From Chara braunii (taxonomy: Eukaryota > Streptophyta > Charophyceae > Charales > Characeae), in assembly GCA_003427395.1 (NCBI GenBank), contig BFEA01000362.1, forward strand, positions 19,961 to 65,647: a DNA stretch of 45,687 bases, in the 5' to 3' direction. Made by a program: the position numbers and the translations under genes. The notes below the pieces were generated by a model. That model was given only the letters and a program-made list of their open reading frames with translations. It had not been told where the DNA came from and made no database searches. This document shows positions 1 to 9,925 of the stretch, piece after piece. The stretch's first letter is position 1. The number at the start of each line of letters is the position of its first letter.

Positions 1-65
<65 letters not shown>
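1..65. repeat. (AG)n microsatellite at the left edge
   Basis: A pure AG dinucleotide tract opens the window. The right edge also ends in (GA)n, so both ends of this contig probably stopped where the assembler met a dinucleotide repeat. Confidence 0.98.
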
Positions 66-68
<3 letters not shown>

Positions 69-1315
69 CCAAAATTGAAGTATGATTCGAATTACGGTCA
101 CGATCTATTTCACAGTTGGAATGATTTTTAAAATTTTATTTAATATTTTTTCTGGAAAGATCACAACAAAATCTACGAGTACTTCAATTTTCAGGTTTTT
201 TCACGCATTCTTCTGAGTGTGAAAACTCTTTGAATTTGAAGTACTTTTTCAGTTGGCTGAGCGGCAAAAATAAAAAATTTGCTAAACCAGAGTGATGATT
301 ATTTCGCGGTCTAAATAATGTTTTGAAAATGTTATGATAATTTTTATGGAAAGAACACGACCTCGTCTAGGGATTCTCAACATTTTATATTCTCTAGGCA
401 TTCCTCCGAGCACAGAAAATCGTCAAAGTTGCCTCTTGCAAAAGGCTTGTTTCGTTGCGCCTGACCTCTTTGTTTTGGGAAGACGGACCTCAATGCCTGG
501 GCCTAAGGGCCCTTTACCCTCACTTCTTTTTGGGGTTGGCTTTCACCCGAGGACCGGTCCTTCCTTTTTCCAAAAAGAGTAGTTGCTTGCTCAACAACCT
601 AACCTTACCAACAAACTACAACAACGAGAATAACGTAATATTGAGGACCAGGACCCTAAGAAAAAAGAAAGGTGAAAAATTGTTCCTGACCTGGGTATTC
701 TCTAACTTACTTTCTATTGCAGAAGGTCACTCTGTATCTCCATGGAGTTTCATAAACCAATTTAGACTCCCAAATATCATTATGAGTTCGATGTAGTCAT
801 TTTGATTCCCAATAAATAGTATATTATTATAGAAAAAAATATAATGATTTTGTCTACTTAACCGTAACTTCCTACGAGTCTGAATACTTGCTCTAACATC
901 CCTTAAGTGCATTGAGCGGTGATGGAGTGTTTGCTGAAATAACTAGCATATCATCTACTAGCGCTTTCATCTGACACTCACTGTGCTGAAATCGCAAACC
1001 GTTAATTTGAGGTGAGGTCTAACGTTATTTACAAAAACATCAAGCTATATGAGAAAATTAACATTGTTAAAAGGCAACCATGTCGAAGTGAACGGGAAAA
1101 AGAAAAAAACTTTAAGATCTTACCATTGATGACAATCGAGGATTTAGCAATATCGTAGAGTCTAATAACCGTATGTAAACCTTAATCCAAACCTAAGGTG
1201 TTGGAGCATAGTAATAGTATAAACCCAATTCACTTTGTCATAGGCTTTCTCTAGATATAGCAAGAGAATGGTTGATACCTTCTTAACAAGTATGAAATAC
1301 ATACAAATAATCTTC
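66..1315. other. AT-rich stretch without a recognised gene
   Basis: About 1.25 kb of AT-rich DNA. Two overlapping plus-strand ORFs at 334-796 (82 and 113 codons) have no recognisable domain and no start context that stands out. I see no RNA gene, clear transposon end or splice-supported exon here. Confidence 0.6.
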
Positions 1316-1317
1316 TA

Positions 1318-1640
1318 CAACAGAAAAATTTCCACAGGAAATGAAAGATGAAAAAATATTTAATTAAAAACAAATCCTTCATATTTCAAAATTGTCGTTT
1401 CAAAGTTCTTCCACTTTTAAAATTTTCAGTTAACTTGACAAGTTATCGTATAAAAATGAGTTTTCCCTTCCAACTAGATCTATTTGTTTTGAAGATGCAA
1501 TGGAAGTCGGGATAAGTTTATGAAATGTCTTAATAAACTTTTATTCTACCACGACAAATATCTTCTTGTTAAGATTGGTTTAGTGCAACGTGCCTCTAGC
1601 TGCCCTTACTTAGAGTCAAGGCTATCTAACTATTTTGCCT
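1318..1640 (-). mobile_element. Partial copy of the TTAACAG-type TIR element (family A)
   Basis: This stretch matches the reverse complement of the right part of the complete element at 5439-5950. Shared blocks include the terminal CAACAGAAAAATT, the run GAGTTTTCCCTTCCAACTA (here near 1459) and CAAATATCTT (near 1555). A TA precedes the end at 1316-1317, as expected for a TA target site. Similarity fades after about 1640 and the opposite terminus was not found, so the copy looks truncated. It has no coding capacity, so it is a non-autonomous relic. Confidence 0.65.
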
Positions 1641-2210
1641 ATTCGGCCTGCGGGACCAGGTCGTGGTCTGACCCCACAGGTCATGTGCTCATTCAGTATA
1701 ATCTTGTCTTGCCTGTTACCACTGTCGGTACAAGGCTAGTCCAGTTCAGTCCAGTCAGACCCGCTCGGGGTATATCCCAACTGTAGTTTGTTTTTTGTCT
1801 CATTCTTCATTTGTACAGCTTGGACTTCAGGCGTGTTGAGTCTGCGTTGGACGTATGTTGTCCCTTCCAACTCCATCTCCACCCCCCCCATCCTCATTCC
1901 TTCGTTTTGATTCTTACAGACCACCATCCCAGTGGGTCCGTCATACTTGTAACAGAGCAGGAACGGTCCCCGCTCCCACCCATCTCATTCCGCAAGTGTG
2001 AAAAAATTATGTAATCCCAATAGTGGGATTTTAAGCCTTTTTGGAGCTAGAAGACGGGAAACAGTTGGAAACGTGAGAAACGCTGAGTGACGCACATGTG
2101 GGGACAAAGAGAAAGCGTTGTCACGACGCGTGAATGCAAACGCCAAGGTCACCACACGCCCACTCGCTACGTGCCCGCGCTGTCCCACTGCCCTGCCCCG
2201 CCCCGATCCC
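1641..2210. other. No recognised feature
   Basis: Mixed-composition DNA with only short overlapping ORFs on both strands (for example 1520-1786 plus and 1985-2188 minus). None shows a recognisable motif. Confidence 0.5.
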
Positions 2211-2214
2211 GGAT

Positions 2215-2325
2215 TATATTATATCAATACCGGGAGTGCAGTTGTTGGGATTTGAATCGACCAGCAGTTGCCAGCCATGAGCGTGCGTAGCCAGTACCTT
2301 AACACACTTACCAAACTGTATCCAT
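2215..2325 (-). other. tRNA-like A/B-box segment, possible SINE head
   Basis: Read on the minus strand, the segment has an A-box-like start (GGTAAGTGTGTTAAGG) and, about 45 nt later, a B-box-like block (GATTCAAATCCC). This is the arrangement of internal RNA polymerase III promoters in tRNAs and tRNA-derived SINEs. I could not fold a clean cloverleaf with a pairing acceptor stem, so a functional tRNA is unlikely. A SINE head or tRNA relic is the better guess. Confidence 0.3.
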
Positions 2326-2369
2326 GTCCTTATAGCATGACACGTTGGTGTTTAAGAGCGTGACGCCAG

Positions 2370-2470
2370 CTATTTACCCCCCCCCCCCCTGGTCGGGGAG
2401 CGGCGAGCAATGACCAACCAGACAGCAACGATTGGGCTGTTATTTCCCCCCCCGCCCGCCCCCCCGACGT
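2370..2470. repeat. Poly-C tracts
   Basis: Runs of 10 or more C near 2379-2389 and again at 2445-2464 flank mixed sequence. The minus strand is G-rich and could form G-quadruplexes. Homopolymer lengths here are prone to sequencing error. Confidence 0.8.
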
Positions 2471-2769
2471 CGTGTATGCTGCTGCCTATTCACGTGGCCA
2501 TCTGCAATGTCGCATGGCAGCTTGCTGAAGATATGGAAGATCCCCCTGGCTAGGTCTTTTGCTGCAATGATAGTTTGGCAACAGTGAAGACCCCCTTGGC
2601 TAGAGGGTTGCGCAACTGTGCAATCAAGGTGGCTGATCAAAATTTCAACGAACTCCAAATTATCATCATTAATTTTTTTTATTGTTGCGGCAACAGGCCA
2701 GCAGCACCTTGAAAGCAAAAATCATGTGGATCTTGGTAATGTTTTTTGCTTTTGGCCTCCCAAGAGTTT

Positions 2770-3240
2770 GGTATAACCTACCTGGTCACTAACCTACTTT
2801 CCCCAACCCCTTTTCTCTTCCCTCCCCCCATCATTAATCATTTTTCCTAACTTTACCAGGACTCCCTCATCCTACCTCACTCTTCTCTCTTCTTTTCCTT
2901 ACTTCTCTCCTCTCCTTCCCATTGTTCTCTCATACTTCTCTCTCTTCACTCATCTTCCACCATCTTTTTTTCCCCTCTCCTCCTTACTCACTATCTTTCA
3001 CCAATCTTCCCTTCTCTTCTCCATCTTTCCTATCCCTTTCTCTCCCATTCTCTCCCCCTCCTCTCCCCCTCCTCTCCCCCTCCTCTCCCCCTTCCCTCCC
3101 CTAACTACAACCCCATCATCTTCCCACTTCCCATATTAATCTTTTTCTCTTTCTCATCTATTTCTTTCTTTCTTCATCACTTTTTTCATTCCCCTCCCCC
3201 CCAACTTTAAAATTTTATGTTTTTTTTTCTTTTTCTTTTG
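2770..3240. repeat. Long polypyrimidine tract with an 11-bp minisatellite
   Basis: Nearly 470 bp are dominated by C and T on the plus strand. Within it, about four copies of an 11-bp unit (CTCTCCCCCTC) lie at 3050-3095. ORFs reading through it (such as 2922-3104) give only Ser/Leu/Pro/Phe strings and are not genes. Such homopurine-homopyrimidine DNA can adopt triplex (H-DNA) structure. Confidence 0.85.
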
Positions 3241-3346
3241 TCTTTCTTTTTTATTTATTTATTTTTCTACAAAAAATTGAGTTATTTTATTCCCTATTTA
3301 TTTTTTATTTTTCGATTTATTTTATTTTTTATTTTATTTATTCATA

Positions 3347-3641
3347 GGCTACCAGAGTGGCCCACGTCCACTTGCCTCATCGGAGGAAAAAGAAATAAAA
3401 TAAATAAAAAATAAAGATTATTTTTTTATTTAGATTTTAGTCATTTTATTTTAACTTTGGTAAAAAATTTCGATGTGACCCTGAGACAAAAATTCTTCAG
3501 TTTAATTTTCTGCATAACATAATTTTTTTTTCGGATTTTTTAGATTTTTTTTTTTTTTTTTTTGGATGGGACCTTCCCTTGTGCTTGCACGGCCGGGCGG
3601 CCCGGAAAAATAGGGTGACCCGGGCGGCCCGGCTGGTAGCG
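3347..3641 (+). mobile_element. Non-autonomous TIR element (family B, copy 1), TA target site
   Basis: The element begins GGCTACCAG (3347-3355) and ends CTGGTAGCG (3633-3641), a 9-bp terminal inverted repeat with one mismatch, flanked on both sides by TA (3345-3346 and 3642-3643). The interior is AT-rich with poly-T, followed by a GC-rich right end around GGGTGACCCGGGCGGC. A second copy at 24966-25209 matches along most of its length. It is about 295 bp and non-coding. TA duplications are typical of Tc1/mariner-Stowaway-like MITEs, but the superfamily is inferred. Confidence 0.8.
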
Positions 3642-3659
3642 TAGATTTATTTTGAAAAC

Positions 3660-4110
3660 TCAAATTTTGTTGCGGCACCTCTATATCTTGTTAGGACACA
3701 GTTATTTATGTTATCGGCGCACAAATTAACCCCTTAGGGGTAACGAAATGCTGCCAAAAGTTTATCTTTTCTCCCTACTTTATTCTCCCAACACATTTTG
3801 AACCCTTGGAGGTAGCGAAGTGCTGGCAAAAATTTCCATTTTTCACCAAGTCATTCTTCTTGACGGCACACTTCGACCCGATGGGGGTAATAAAATGCTG
3901 CCAAATTTTTTTTAAAATTCAAAACTTAGTTTTGTCTTCACTCTCCTCCACCTCCCCATTTCTTTATTTCTTTATTTCTTTATTTCTTTTTCTGAAAATT
4001 TTAATTTGCGACAGTCTGAAACTTAGTGTGCTTCTCTTGGTCTCTCCTTCCTCTTGGCACATTTTGGTTCCCATGGGGGGATAGGAAAATGGTGTCGAAA
4101 ATTTCAAAAA
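3660..4110 (+). repeat. Diverged short tandem module ('tgctgcCAAAA' repeat)
   Basis: Four imperfect modules begin near 3716, 3791, 3863 and 4055. Each contains roughly CACA-TTTTGA-CCC, then a GGGGGTA-like block, then AAATGCTGCCAAAA-TTT. Spacing is about 70-190 bp and divergence is high. A related motif (GAAAATACTGCCAAAATTT) recurs at 17.27-17.86 kb, so this is a dispersed, ageing repeat family. Confidence 0.6.
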
Positions 4111-4390
4111 ATATATATATATTTTTCCTCCACGACTTTTGCTTATTTCTTTTGATTATTTATCTTCTTTTATTTTTATCTCAGAATTTCACTTTTTGTT
4201 TAGTTTTCTTCCCCCCTGCCCTCTATGGTTGCTATTTTCTTTCTTGATTAGGTCGTCGCTACTCTACCCCAACCCTCCAAACTTCGGTCAAGGTTTTCTT
4301 AAAGCTTAGGGTTCTTCGGACCCACTTCTTCCCGATTCCTCTCGCCGGGCACCCTAGACCTCAACAAATCCTCTCCCCTCGACCGGATTC

Positions 4391-4909
4391 GTGCCACCAT
4401 CTCACGAGCGGCCCACCGACTCCGGGGTGAGCCGACTCACGACTACCCACTGCACTCACGCGGTCCCTCTCACTGGTGGATCTTTTTCTCCACATCGTAG
4501 CCCACCTTCATCCCCATCTCTGTCTCCACCTCCATCGATGTCTACCCCTCTTCCTCCACTGTACATGAACGGGAGCATACCCGAGGATATCGATATGGTG
4601 CCATCCACCTCTCATGCGCCTGCTCCGGTAACGGCACATGGTTTGACCCCTAAGGACCCTGAGACCATCCGCGTGGCCCTTCTCGCACCCATGCAAGCGC
4701 GACTTGACGCGCTTGCACCCATGGAGGAGCAACCCAATATGCTTGTCCTTCAAATCTACCGCATCAAGGGTTTTCCGCATCGCTCTCCCCACTGCTCTCA
4801 CTCCCCATCGCCTACCGATTCCCGGTCCAGTTCTCCACGACTCCAGACACAAAGATGGGGTGGTTCCTCCTCCACCCCGAGACAGGCCCAACACTCGCCC
4901 TCCGTAGTG
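4391..4909 (+). CDS. Proline/serine-rich ORF, possible first exon of an unknown gene
   Basis: An open frame on the plus strand runs from a GTG at 4391 to a stop at 5074, with the first ATG inside at 4538. It is rich in Pro, Ser, His and Thr, then has a more ordinary segment (about residues 90-120) containing PKDPETIRVALLAP. I recognise no domain. A consensus splice donor (TG|GTGAGT) lies at 4910, and everything after about 5030 belongs to a tandem repeat, so the true coding part, if any, probably stops at 4909. A second frame over the same DNA also looks protein-like (TKMGWFLLHPETGPTLALRSG ends exactly at the donor), so the reading frame is uncertain. It could be an unknown gene's first exon, a transposon leader or non-coding. 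Confidence 0.25.
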
Positions 4910-5029
4910 GTGAGTGTTATTGCCGCTCAGACCATACCGTCTGTTGGGGCATATCCATCGGCCCTTGCCACCTTTGTCGCCCTTGCCGCTTTGATGTGTC
5001 GGTTGGTCATGCACGCGAGTTTGATGTCG

Positions 5030-6520
5030 TGTTTTTTTCAAGTGTGGATGATGTGTACAATCATGTGGTGGTGATGTGAAAGTCTATGTTTGGGATTTAG
5101 AGCTTTGCTTCATGATTAGTTGGGGAGTATGAACATATTACAGGTGTTTGTCATTGCCATACGATTATTTGTAGCCTTAGATGATGTCATGCTCGGGTCG
5201 ATTAGTGTCGTGATGTCTTTGGTTTTGATAGTCAACCGTCATAGGGCAGTTGGTCAATGATGTGGTGGTGATATGAAAATCTATTTTTTGTTGTTGGAGT
5301 TCTTCATAATTGGTGGGGGAAGGTGAACGGATTGCAAGTCATTGTCATGGATTCATTATCACGTGGTTATTTGTAGCCTTAGATTTCGTGTTGTAGAGCA
5401 ATCTGATAGTGTTTTGGTGTTTTTTGGATTGTTGTGTATTAACAGAATTTTTTTTCGGAATTAAATAATCATTCTATAGTAAAATTACATTCTAAATTTT
5501 AAATTTTCATTCCATCTTAAAAAATGTCATTCCAATTTAAAAAATTTCCGTCTTACTTTAAAACTTTCATTCCAAGAATGGGGTATCCCGTCTTATTTGA
5601 ACTGCATGCTAGAGATGGAATGAGTTCATGAAATATTTTAATTGGACTGTCATTCTAAGTAACGGTTTTCGGTCATAAATAGATTAATCCAATCTAAATT
5701 GAAAGATATTTGTTATAGTAGAATGAAAGTTTAATTAAAAAGTTTTATAAACTCGTCCAGACGTTCATTCCATCTTAAACGAATAGATGTAGTTGGAAGG
5801 GAAAACTCATATTTAGATGGGAACGTATTAAATAAAATTAAAAATTTTAGAATTGGACGAACATTGGAATGATAATTTTTAAATATGAAGGATTCTTTTT
5901 TTATGGAATGTTTTTTCAACTTTCATTTCTCGTGGGAATTTTTCTGTTGATAATTGGTTTGGACAGTGAACGGGTTGATGATCAATCACGTGGTATTTTC
6001 TAGTGGGGGGATGTGTACGGTCCTGTGGTGGTGATATGAAAGTCTATTTGTGGTTTTTAGAGTTCTGCTTCATGATTGATGGGAGAAGATGAATAAAGTA
6101 CGTTCTTTTTGTACTTCCAAATATATATTTATAGCCTTAAATTTTGTGTTGCGGATCAATCTGCTGGTGTCCTACTTGGGTGGATTAGTGTCCTAGTGTC
6201 TTTTGGATTGTTGTGCATAATTGGTTTGGATGATCAACTGTTATGATGTTGGTCAGTAAGGGTTTTTTTCAAGTGGGGGGAGATGTATAGTCATTTGGTG
6301 GTCATGTGAAAGTCTATATGTGGCTTTTGGGGTTCTTCTTCATGGTTGGTGGGAGAAGATGAATGGATTACGGGTCTTTGATATATTAACATGTTGATAT
6401 TTGTAACTTTAGATTGTGTGTTGTGCATAAATCTCATTGTGTCCTACTCGGGTCGATTAGTGTCTTGGTGTCTTTTGAACTTTTGTGTATAATTTGTTTC
6501 ATTAGTGAATCTTTGTGGGT
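5030..6520 (+). repeat. ~250-bp tandem array, four diverged units
   Basis: Units start near 5053, 5257, 6013 and 6284. Each has GTGTA(C/T)A followed by GTGGTGGTGAT(G/A)TGAAA(G/A)TCTAT, then TTCATGATTG-like, ATTTGTAGCCTTAGAT and GGTCGATTAGTGTC blocks. The second unit is split at 5439-5950 by a TIR element. Units differ by many substitutions and small indels, so this is an old local amplification. No gene is evident inside. Confidence 0.85.
5439..5950 (+). mobile_element. Complete TTAACAG-type TIR element (family A), TA target site
   Basis: The 512-bp insert begins TTAACAGAAT and ends TTTCTGTTGA, an imperfect terminal inverted repeat (8 of 10), with TA on each side (5437-5438 and 5951-5952). 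The neighbouring tandem units keep the unoccupied site (TTGTGCATAATTGG near 6211, TTGTGTATAATTTG near 6483), so the insertion boundaries are supported by an internal empty-site comparison. The interior repeats CATTCCA(T/A) motifs in both orientations. It is AT-rich without coding capacity. A reversed partial copy lies at 1318-1640. Confidence 0.85.
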
Positions 6521-6594
6521 TGTTCGTAAGTCTTGCACTCGATAAAGGTGTTGGCTGGTCTTTCTCATTGATAACTAGTCCTCATTGGGTTTGC

Positions 6595-6604
6595 TATATA
6601 AAAG
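6595..6604 (+). promoter_or_regulatory. TATA box
   Basis: TATATAAAAG is a near-perfect plant TATA box, immediately after the tandem array. About 30 bp downstream the sequence turns T-rich and pyrimidine-rich, as in plant 5' leaders, and a possible splice donor (AACAGG|GTAAAC) lies near 6795. No ORF of note follows before the poly-A/T-rich relic at 7 kb, so it may belong to an old LTR or a lost gene. Confidence 0.45.
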
Positions 6605-7029
6605 GGAGTGGTCGTGTGTTGAGCCACAATTCATTTGCTTATGCTCTTTTCGGTGATTTTGTGTTTTTTGTTGTGGCTTCTTAGCGAACGACTTTCATAG
6701 TGCTCTAGCTTCTTTGCTCTCTCGAGGTTGTCGTACTTGTTGATGCAACAATCGTGTCATCTTCTTTCTCATCTTCTGCACCAGTGGTTAACAGGGTAAA
6801 CTGTTTTCATTGCCGAAATCATATATTTTTTTGTCAAATTTTTACTTTTTTATTATTATTTTTTTAACTGTTGGAATTGTGTCCAGTGACTATTTTTCAA
6901 TGTTCTTAAGTGTTTTCATTCAACTGCATTTTTCCTTCATTGTTTCACCTTTCTTTTTATATATGGTGTGCACTCATATGTATCCTCCGTGACGGCGTCC
7001 TGGCGCGGTTGAGGCCACAACCGCGCCCC

Positions 7030-7200
7030 CACGACCATGAAAAAAAAAATAAAAATAAAAATAAAAATTATGTTATGCAGAAAAATAAATTGAAGAACTT
7101 TTGCTGTATGGTCAAATATCCAAAAACTTCACGAAATTTGAAAAAAAAAAAAAAAAAAAAAAAGGTTCATAATTTTTTTAATAAAAAAATAAATAAATAG
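7030..7200 (-). mobile_element. Diverged relic of TIR family B, interior only
   Basis: On the minus strand the stretch around 7065-7130 matches the interior of the family B elements: a CAAAAGTTCTTCA block followed by TTTCTGCATAACATAAT and then poly-T. The GGCTACCAG ends are not recognisable, so termini are uncertain and the relic is older than the other two copies. Confidence 0.5.
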
Positions 7201-7399
7201 CTTTTGCGAAGGAAAATTAGTTTTTGAATTTTTGAAATTCGAGGACGAAGTAAAAAAAATGAATAAATTTGGAGGTCCAGTGGATTTATGCTGTTGCAAA
7301 AATTGAGTCTGGTAAGCGGTACTTGGACATACGGCGGGGCAAAGAGAACTGTGTTTGTCGTGTCCTGAGGATCCTCTGGTACGGCTCGGTGGTCAGGAA

Positions 7400-8920
7400 A
7401 CCCTCTGGTATGATAGACAAAGGGGCAAATTGCAATTCAGTGGTAGGGAAGCCAGCTACGTGCGAGGCCTCAACGGTATACTGCATCGTGGCTATCTAGA
7501 TAGAACTGGTCAAGCGGGGTCGAGGGGGATTGAGATTGGCGTTGACGAGAAATGTCAGCATAGTGTCGATCGAGGGCAGCATGGTATGTACACCGTGAGG
7601 AGGTGCGTCTATCCTTGTGGCAACCAAGACAACCGCGACGGACCTCGAGGGCGGCGCACTTCTCAGGGGATAGAGCTTCGCAAGGAGGGACGAAGCCCTA
7701 CGGGAGGTCTACCTGAGGAACAACGAACGTGTGGGCGCCAGCCTATGCAAGCCGACTGCAAACATGACCTATGGCGGACATCGCCATCTGCAAGTGGTCG
7801 GCCATCGAGACAGTACCATCATCCAAGTGGTATTGGATAACATCTCGAAGCTCGAGGTCCTCGGGGGTGTCCCCAAGGGTAGGGTCGACCTCTGTCGTAG
7901 AGTCGTCAGTGTACTCGAGGGAACTGAAGCACCAAGAGAATGACGCTCTAGGCTGAGTTGAGCGGCGAAAGTGGCCAGAGAAAGAGGAACGACCTCAAGT
8001 GGTGCCGCGTGACTGGGTTGTGAAGGCGGGTCACAAAGAGGACGGGTCGTCGGAGAAGCGACTCTGCATCCTCTGGTACTATCGAGAAGCCTCATAGAGT
8101 TGCTCTGTGGACGTGAATGTCTGTCTCCAAAGCTCTGTGCAGTAATCAGGCAGGAGACTGGCGAGAAACATGTTCGTCAGAAAACCCTTTGGTAGGAGCG
8201 TCTCAGCGCAAATGAGGCGGACATCTTGAAACACCCGGTTGTGATGCTACGAGTTTGTCAGTGTGAAGGACCTGGGCCATCACGTCTGGGTGGTCGTATC
8301 TAAGGCGTCGGTCACGTCATGCCGAGCACCATAGCGGTCTTGAAAAAAAAGGGTGAAGTCCACGAAAGTGGGAGCCTCACCTATGCGAGTACGATGGGTA
8401 TATTAGCTCTCCCATGCGGTGAAAGTGCCACCTCACAATTTAGTTGTAAGCATAGAGCACCACGACTCCTTACTAGTGTTCATTAGTGTTAGTGCACGTG
8501 TGGCTGCGTGTAACCAATGCGACATGCGAAGTGTGTCATCGTTGTCAGATATATCCTACAGGCACACAAGGGAGGAACCGTTGTACTAACGCCGAGGGGA
8601 GGGAGGCTGAGGGGTCTGCACTGCGGCGACAAAAGTCAGGGCCGATGCAGGGGTGGAATAAGTGCAGGTTGTGGGTCGTAGCCGCTGGTGAAAGGTCCAA
8701 CAGAGGTGGAGGCAACGACCGTAGGCACCTGTGACGGAATGGTGAGGTAGGAGGGTAGAGGTGGAGGAGTAGGTCGAGGGGAACGAGCCTACAAGACCGA
8801 AGTTGAAGGAGTAGTGAGGGAAGATGAAGGTTGAGCAACATGTGAAGGGTGAGGTTGTCTCAAGGTGAATATCTTCGCCTGTAACTGCACCATGGTGACC
8901 TACAATGTAATCACTCACTG
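7400..8920 (-). pseudogene. Decayed retroelement gag with a CCHC-like knuckle
   Basis: Reading the minus strand from about 8920 to 7400 gives long protein-like segments broken by in-frame stops and at least one frameshift. Order: a Pro/Ser/Thr-rich N-terminus; a helical capsid-like part with FVDFTLFFQDRYGARHD (about 8370) and LPKGFLTNMFLASLLPDY (about 8170), then WRQTFTSTEQLYEAS; an acidic linker; and near 7625 CLGCHKDRRTSSRC. That last motif fits a nucleic-acid-binding zinc knuckle C-X2-C-X4-H-X4-C except that the His is replaced by Arg. Several stops look like single transitions, for example TGG to TGA. Capsid-like domain followed by a knuckle is the layout of LTR retrotransposon Gag. No protease, RT or LTRs were found nearby, and the exact lineage is not clear. 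Confidence 0.55.
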
Positions 8921-9425
8921 GGTGCGCAAGGTCAGAGGTGAAGGAGTCCGAGAGGGTATTCTAGCGGGGGGAGGAGTAACGAACTGTAGGGTGCCTTGAG
9001 GTGGGAGTGAGGGGATAAAAGGAGGAGGGAGGGTTGTGGGCCATAGTGTCGCGACCGGTGCGGGAAGCTAGGAAGCAATATTGGGATGGTTATATGAAAT
9101 TGTCTAGCCAGTTACCGGTATCTGGGCGGCAACACCTACTCACAACCAATCAAATCATCAATTGGTTATTTAATCGACCACACTCTATACCTCCTCGAAC
9201 ATAACACTTGTGCTAACCAGAGACACCCAAATGAATTTCTCAATAACACTATTACCCTAATGCAGTCTACAAAACCTCAATGTTGCTCCCCATGCACACT
9301 ACAAAACACATTGCACTAAAAACTACCAGATTTACTGCTTCGAAAAAAATTTGCATATATCATACACAAGCGGTTATTAGGTAGTTGAAAATTCAGGAAT
9401 GAAAATTATGAAGTGAGAGTTTTTG
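8920..9425. other. No recognised gene; possible gag leader
   Basis: A purine-rich plus strand to about 9080, then mixed sequence. It may hold the 5' leader of the decayed gag on the minus strand, but no LTR or primer-binding site was seen. Confidence 0.4.
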
Positions 9426-9429
9426 GCAG

Positions 9430-9800
9430 TCTGAAAATCATGAATGGTCCTGAAGTGGTGAAAGGTCCGAAGACCCTGAAAACCACATGTTTAGGCAGAC
9501 TGCATCCTGAAGTGGTGAAGGGTGTCCTGAAGTGGTCAAGTGAGAGTCTTGAGCAGTCTGAAAATCTTGAATGGTCCTGAAGTGGTGAAAGGTCCGAAGA
9601 CCATGAAAACCACCCTTCACCACTTGAGGATGCAGCCTGCCTAAACAGGCGGTTTTAAGGGTCTTCGGAACTTTCACCACTTCAGGACCATTCAGGATTT
9701 TCAGACCTGAATAGTCCTGAAGCGGTGAAAGGTCCGAAGACCCGAAAAACCACCTGTTTAGGCAAGCTGCATCCTTAAGTGGTGAAGGGTGTCCTGAAGT
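9430..9800. repeat. Fold-back inverted repeat with three direct copies and one inverted copy
   Basis: A ~92-bp module occurs directly at about 9430-9522 and 9700-9793, partly at 9554-9612, and in inverted orientation at 9615-9706. The shared core reads TGGTCCTGAAGTGGTGAAAG, then TCCGAAGACC, then a TGTTTAGGCAG segment. The inverted copy and the last direct copy are nearly adjacent, so a transcript could fold into a hairpin of roughly 85-90 nt per arm. The 9554-9612 and 9645-9706 arms pair almost perfectly over about 58 nt. No protein is encoded. Confidence 0.85.
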
Positions 9801-9925
9801 GGTGATGAAAAATACGACTGTTGTTAACCTTCTCTCATATCATAAAGCAAAACCACTGTCTAGATAGTTGTTCAAATCCATAATCCACGACCATAACCAA
9901 TTACCTAGTCCCACCACAACTATTG

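Noticed and set aside
2922-3414. Plus-strand ORFs of Ser/Leu/Pro/Phe
   Set aside because: They translate a polypyrimidine tract and T-rich DNA, not a protein gene.
7355-7840. 161-codon plus-strand ORF
   Set aside because: It lies opposite the gag-like minus-strand reading, which has recognisable knuckle and capsid-like segments; the plus ORF shows no domain.
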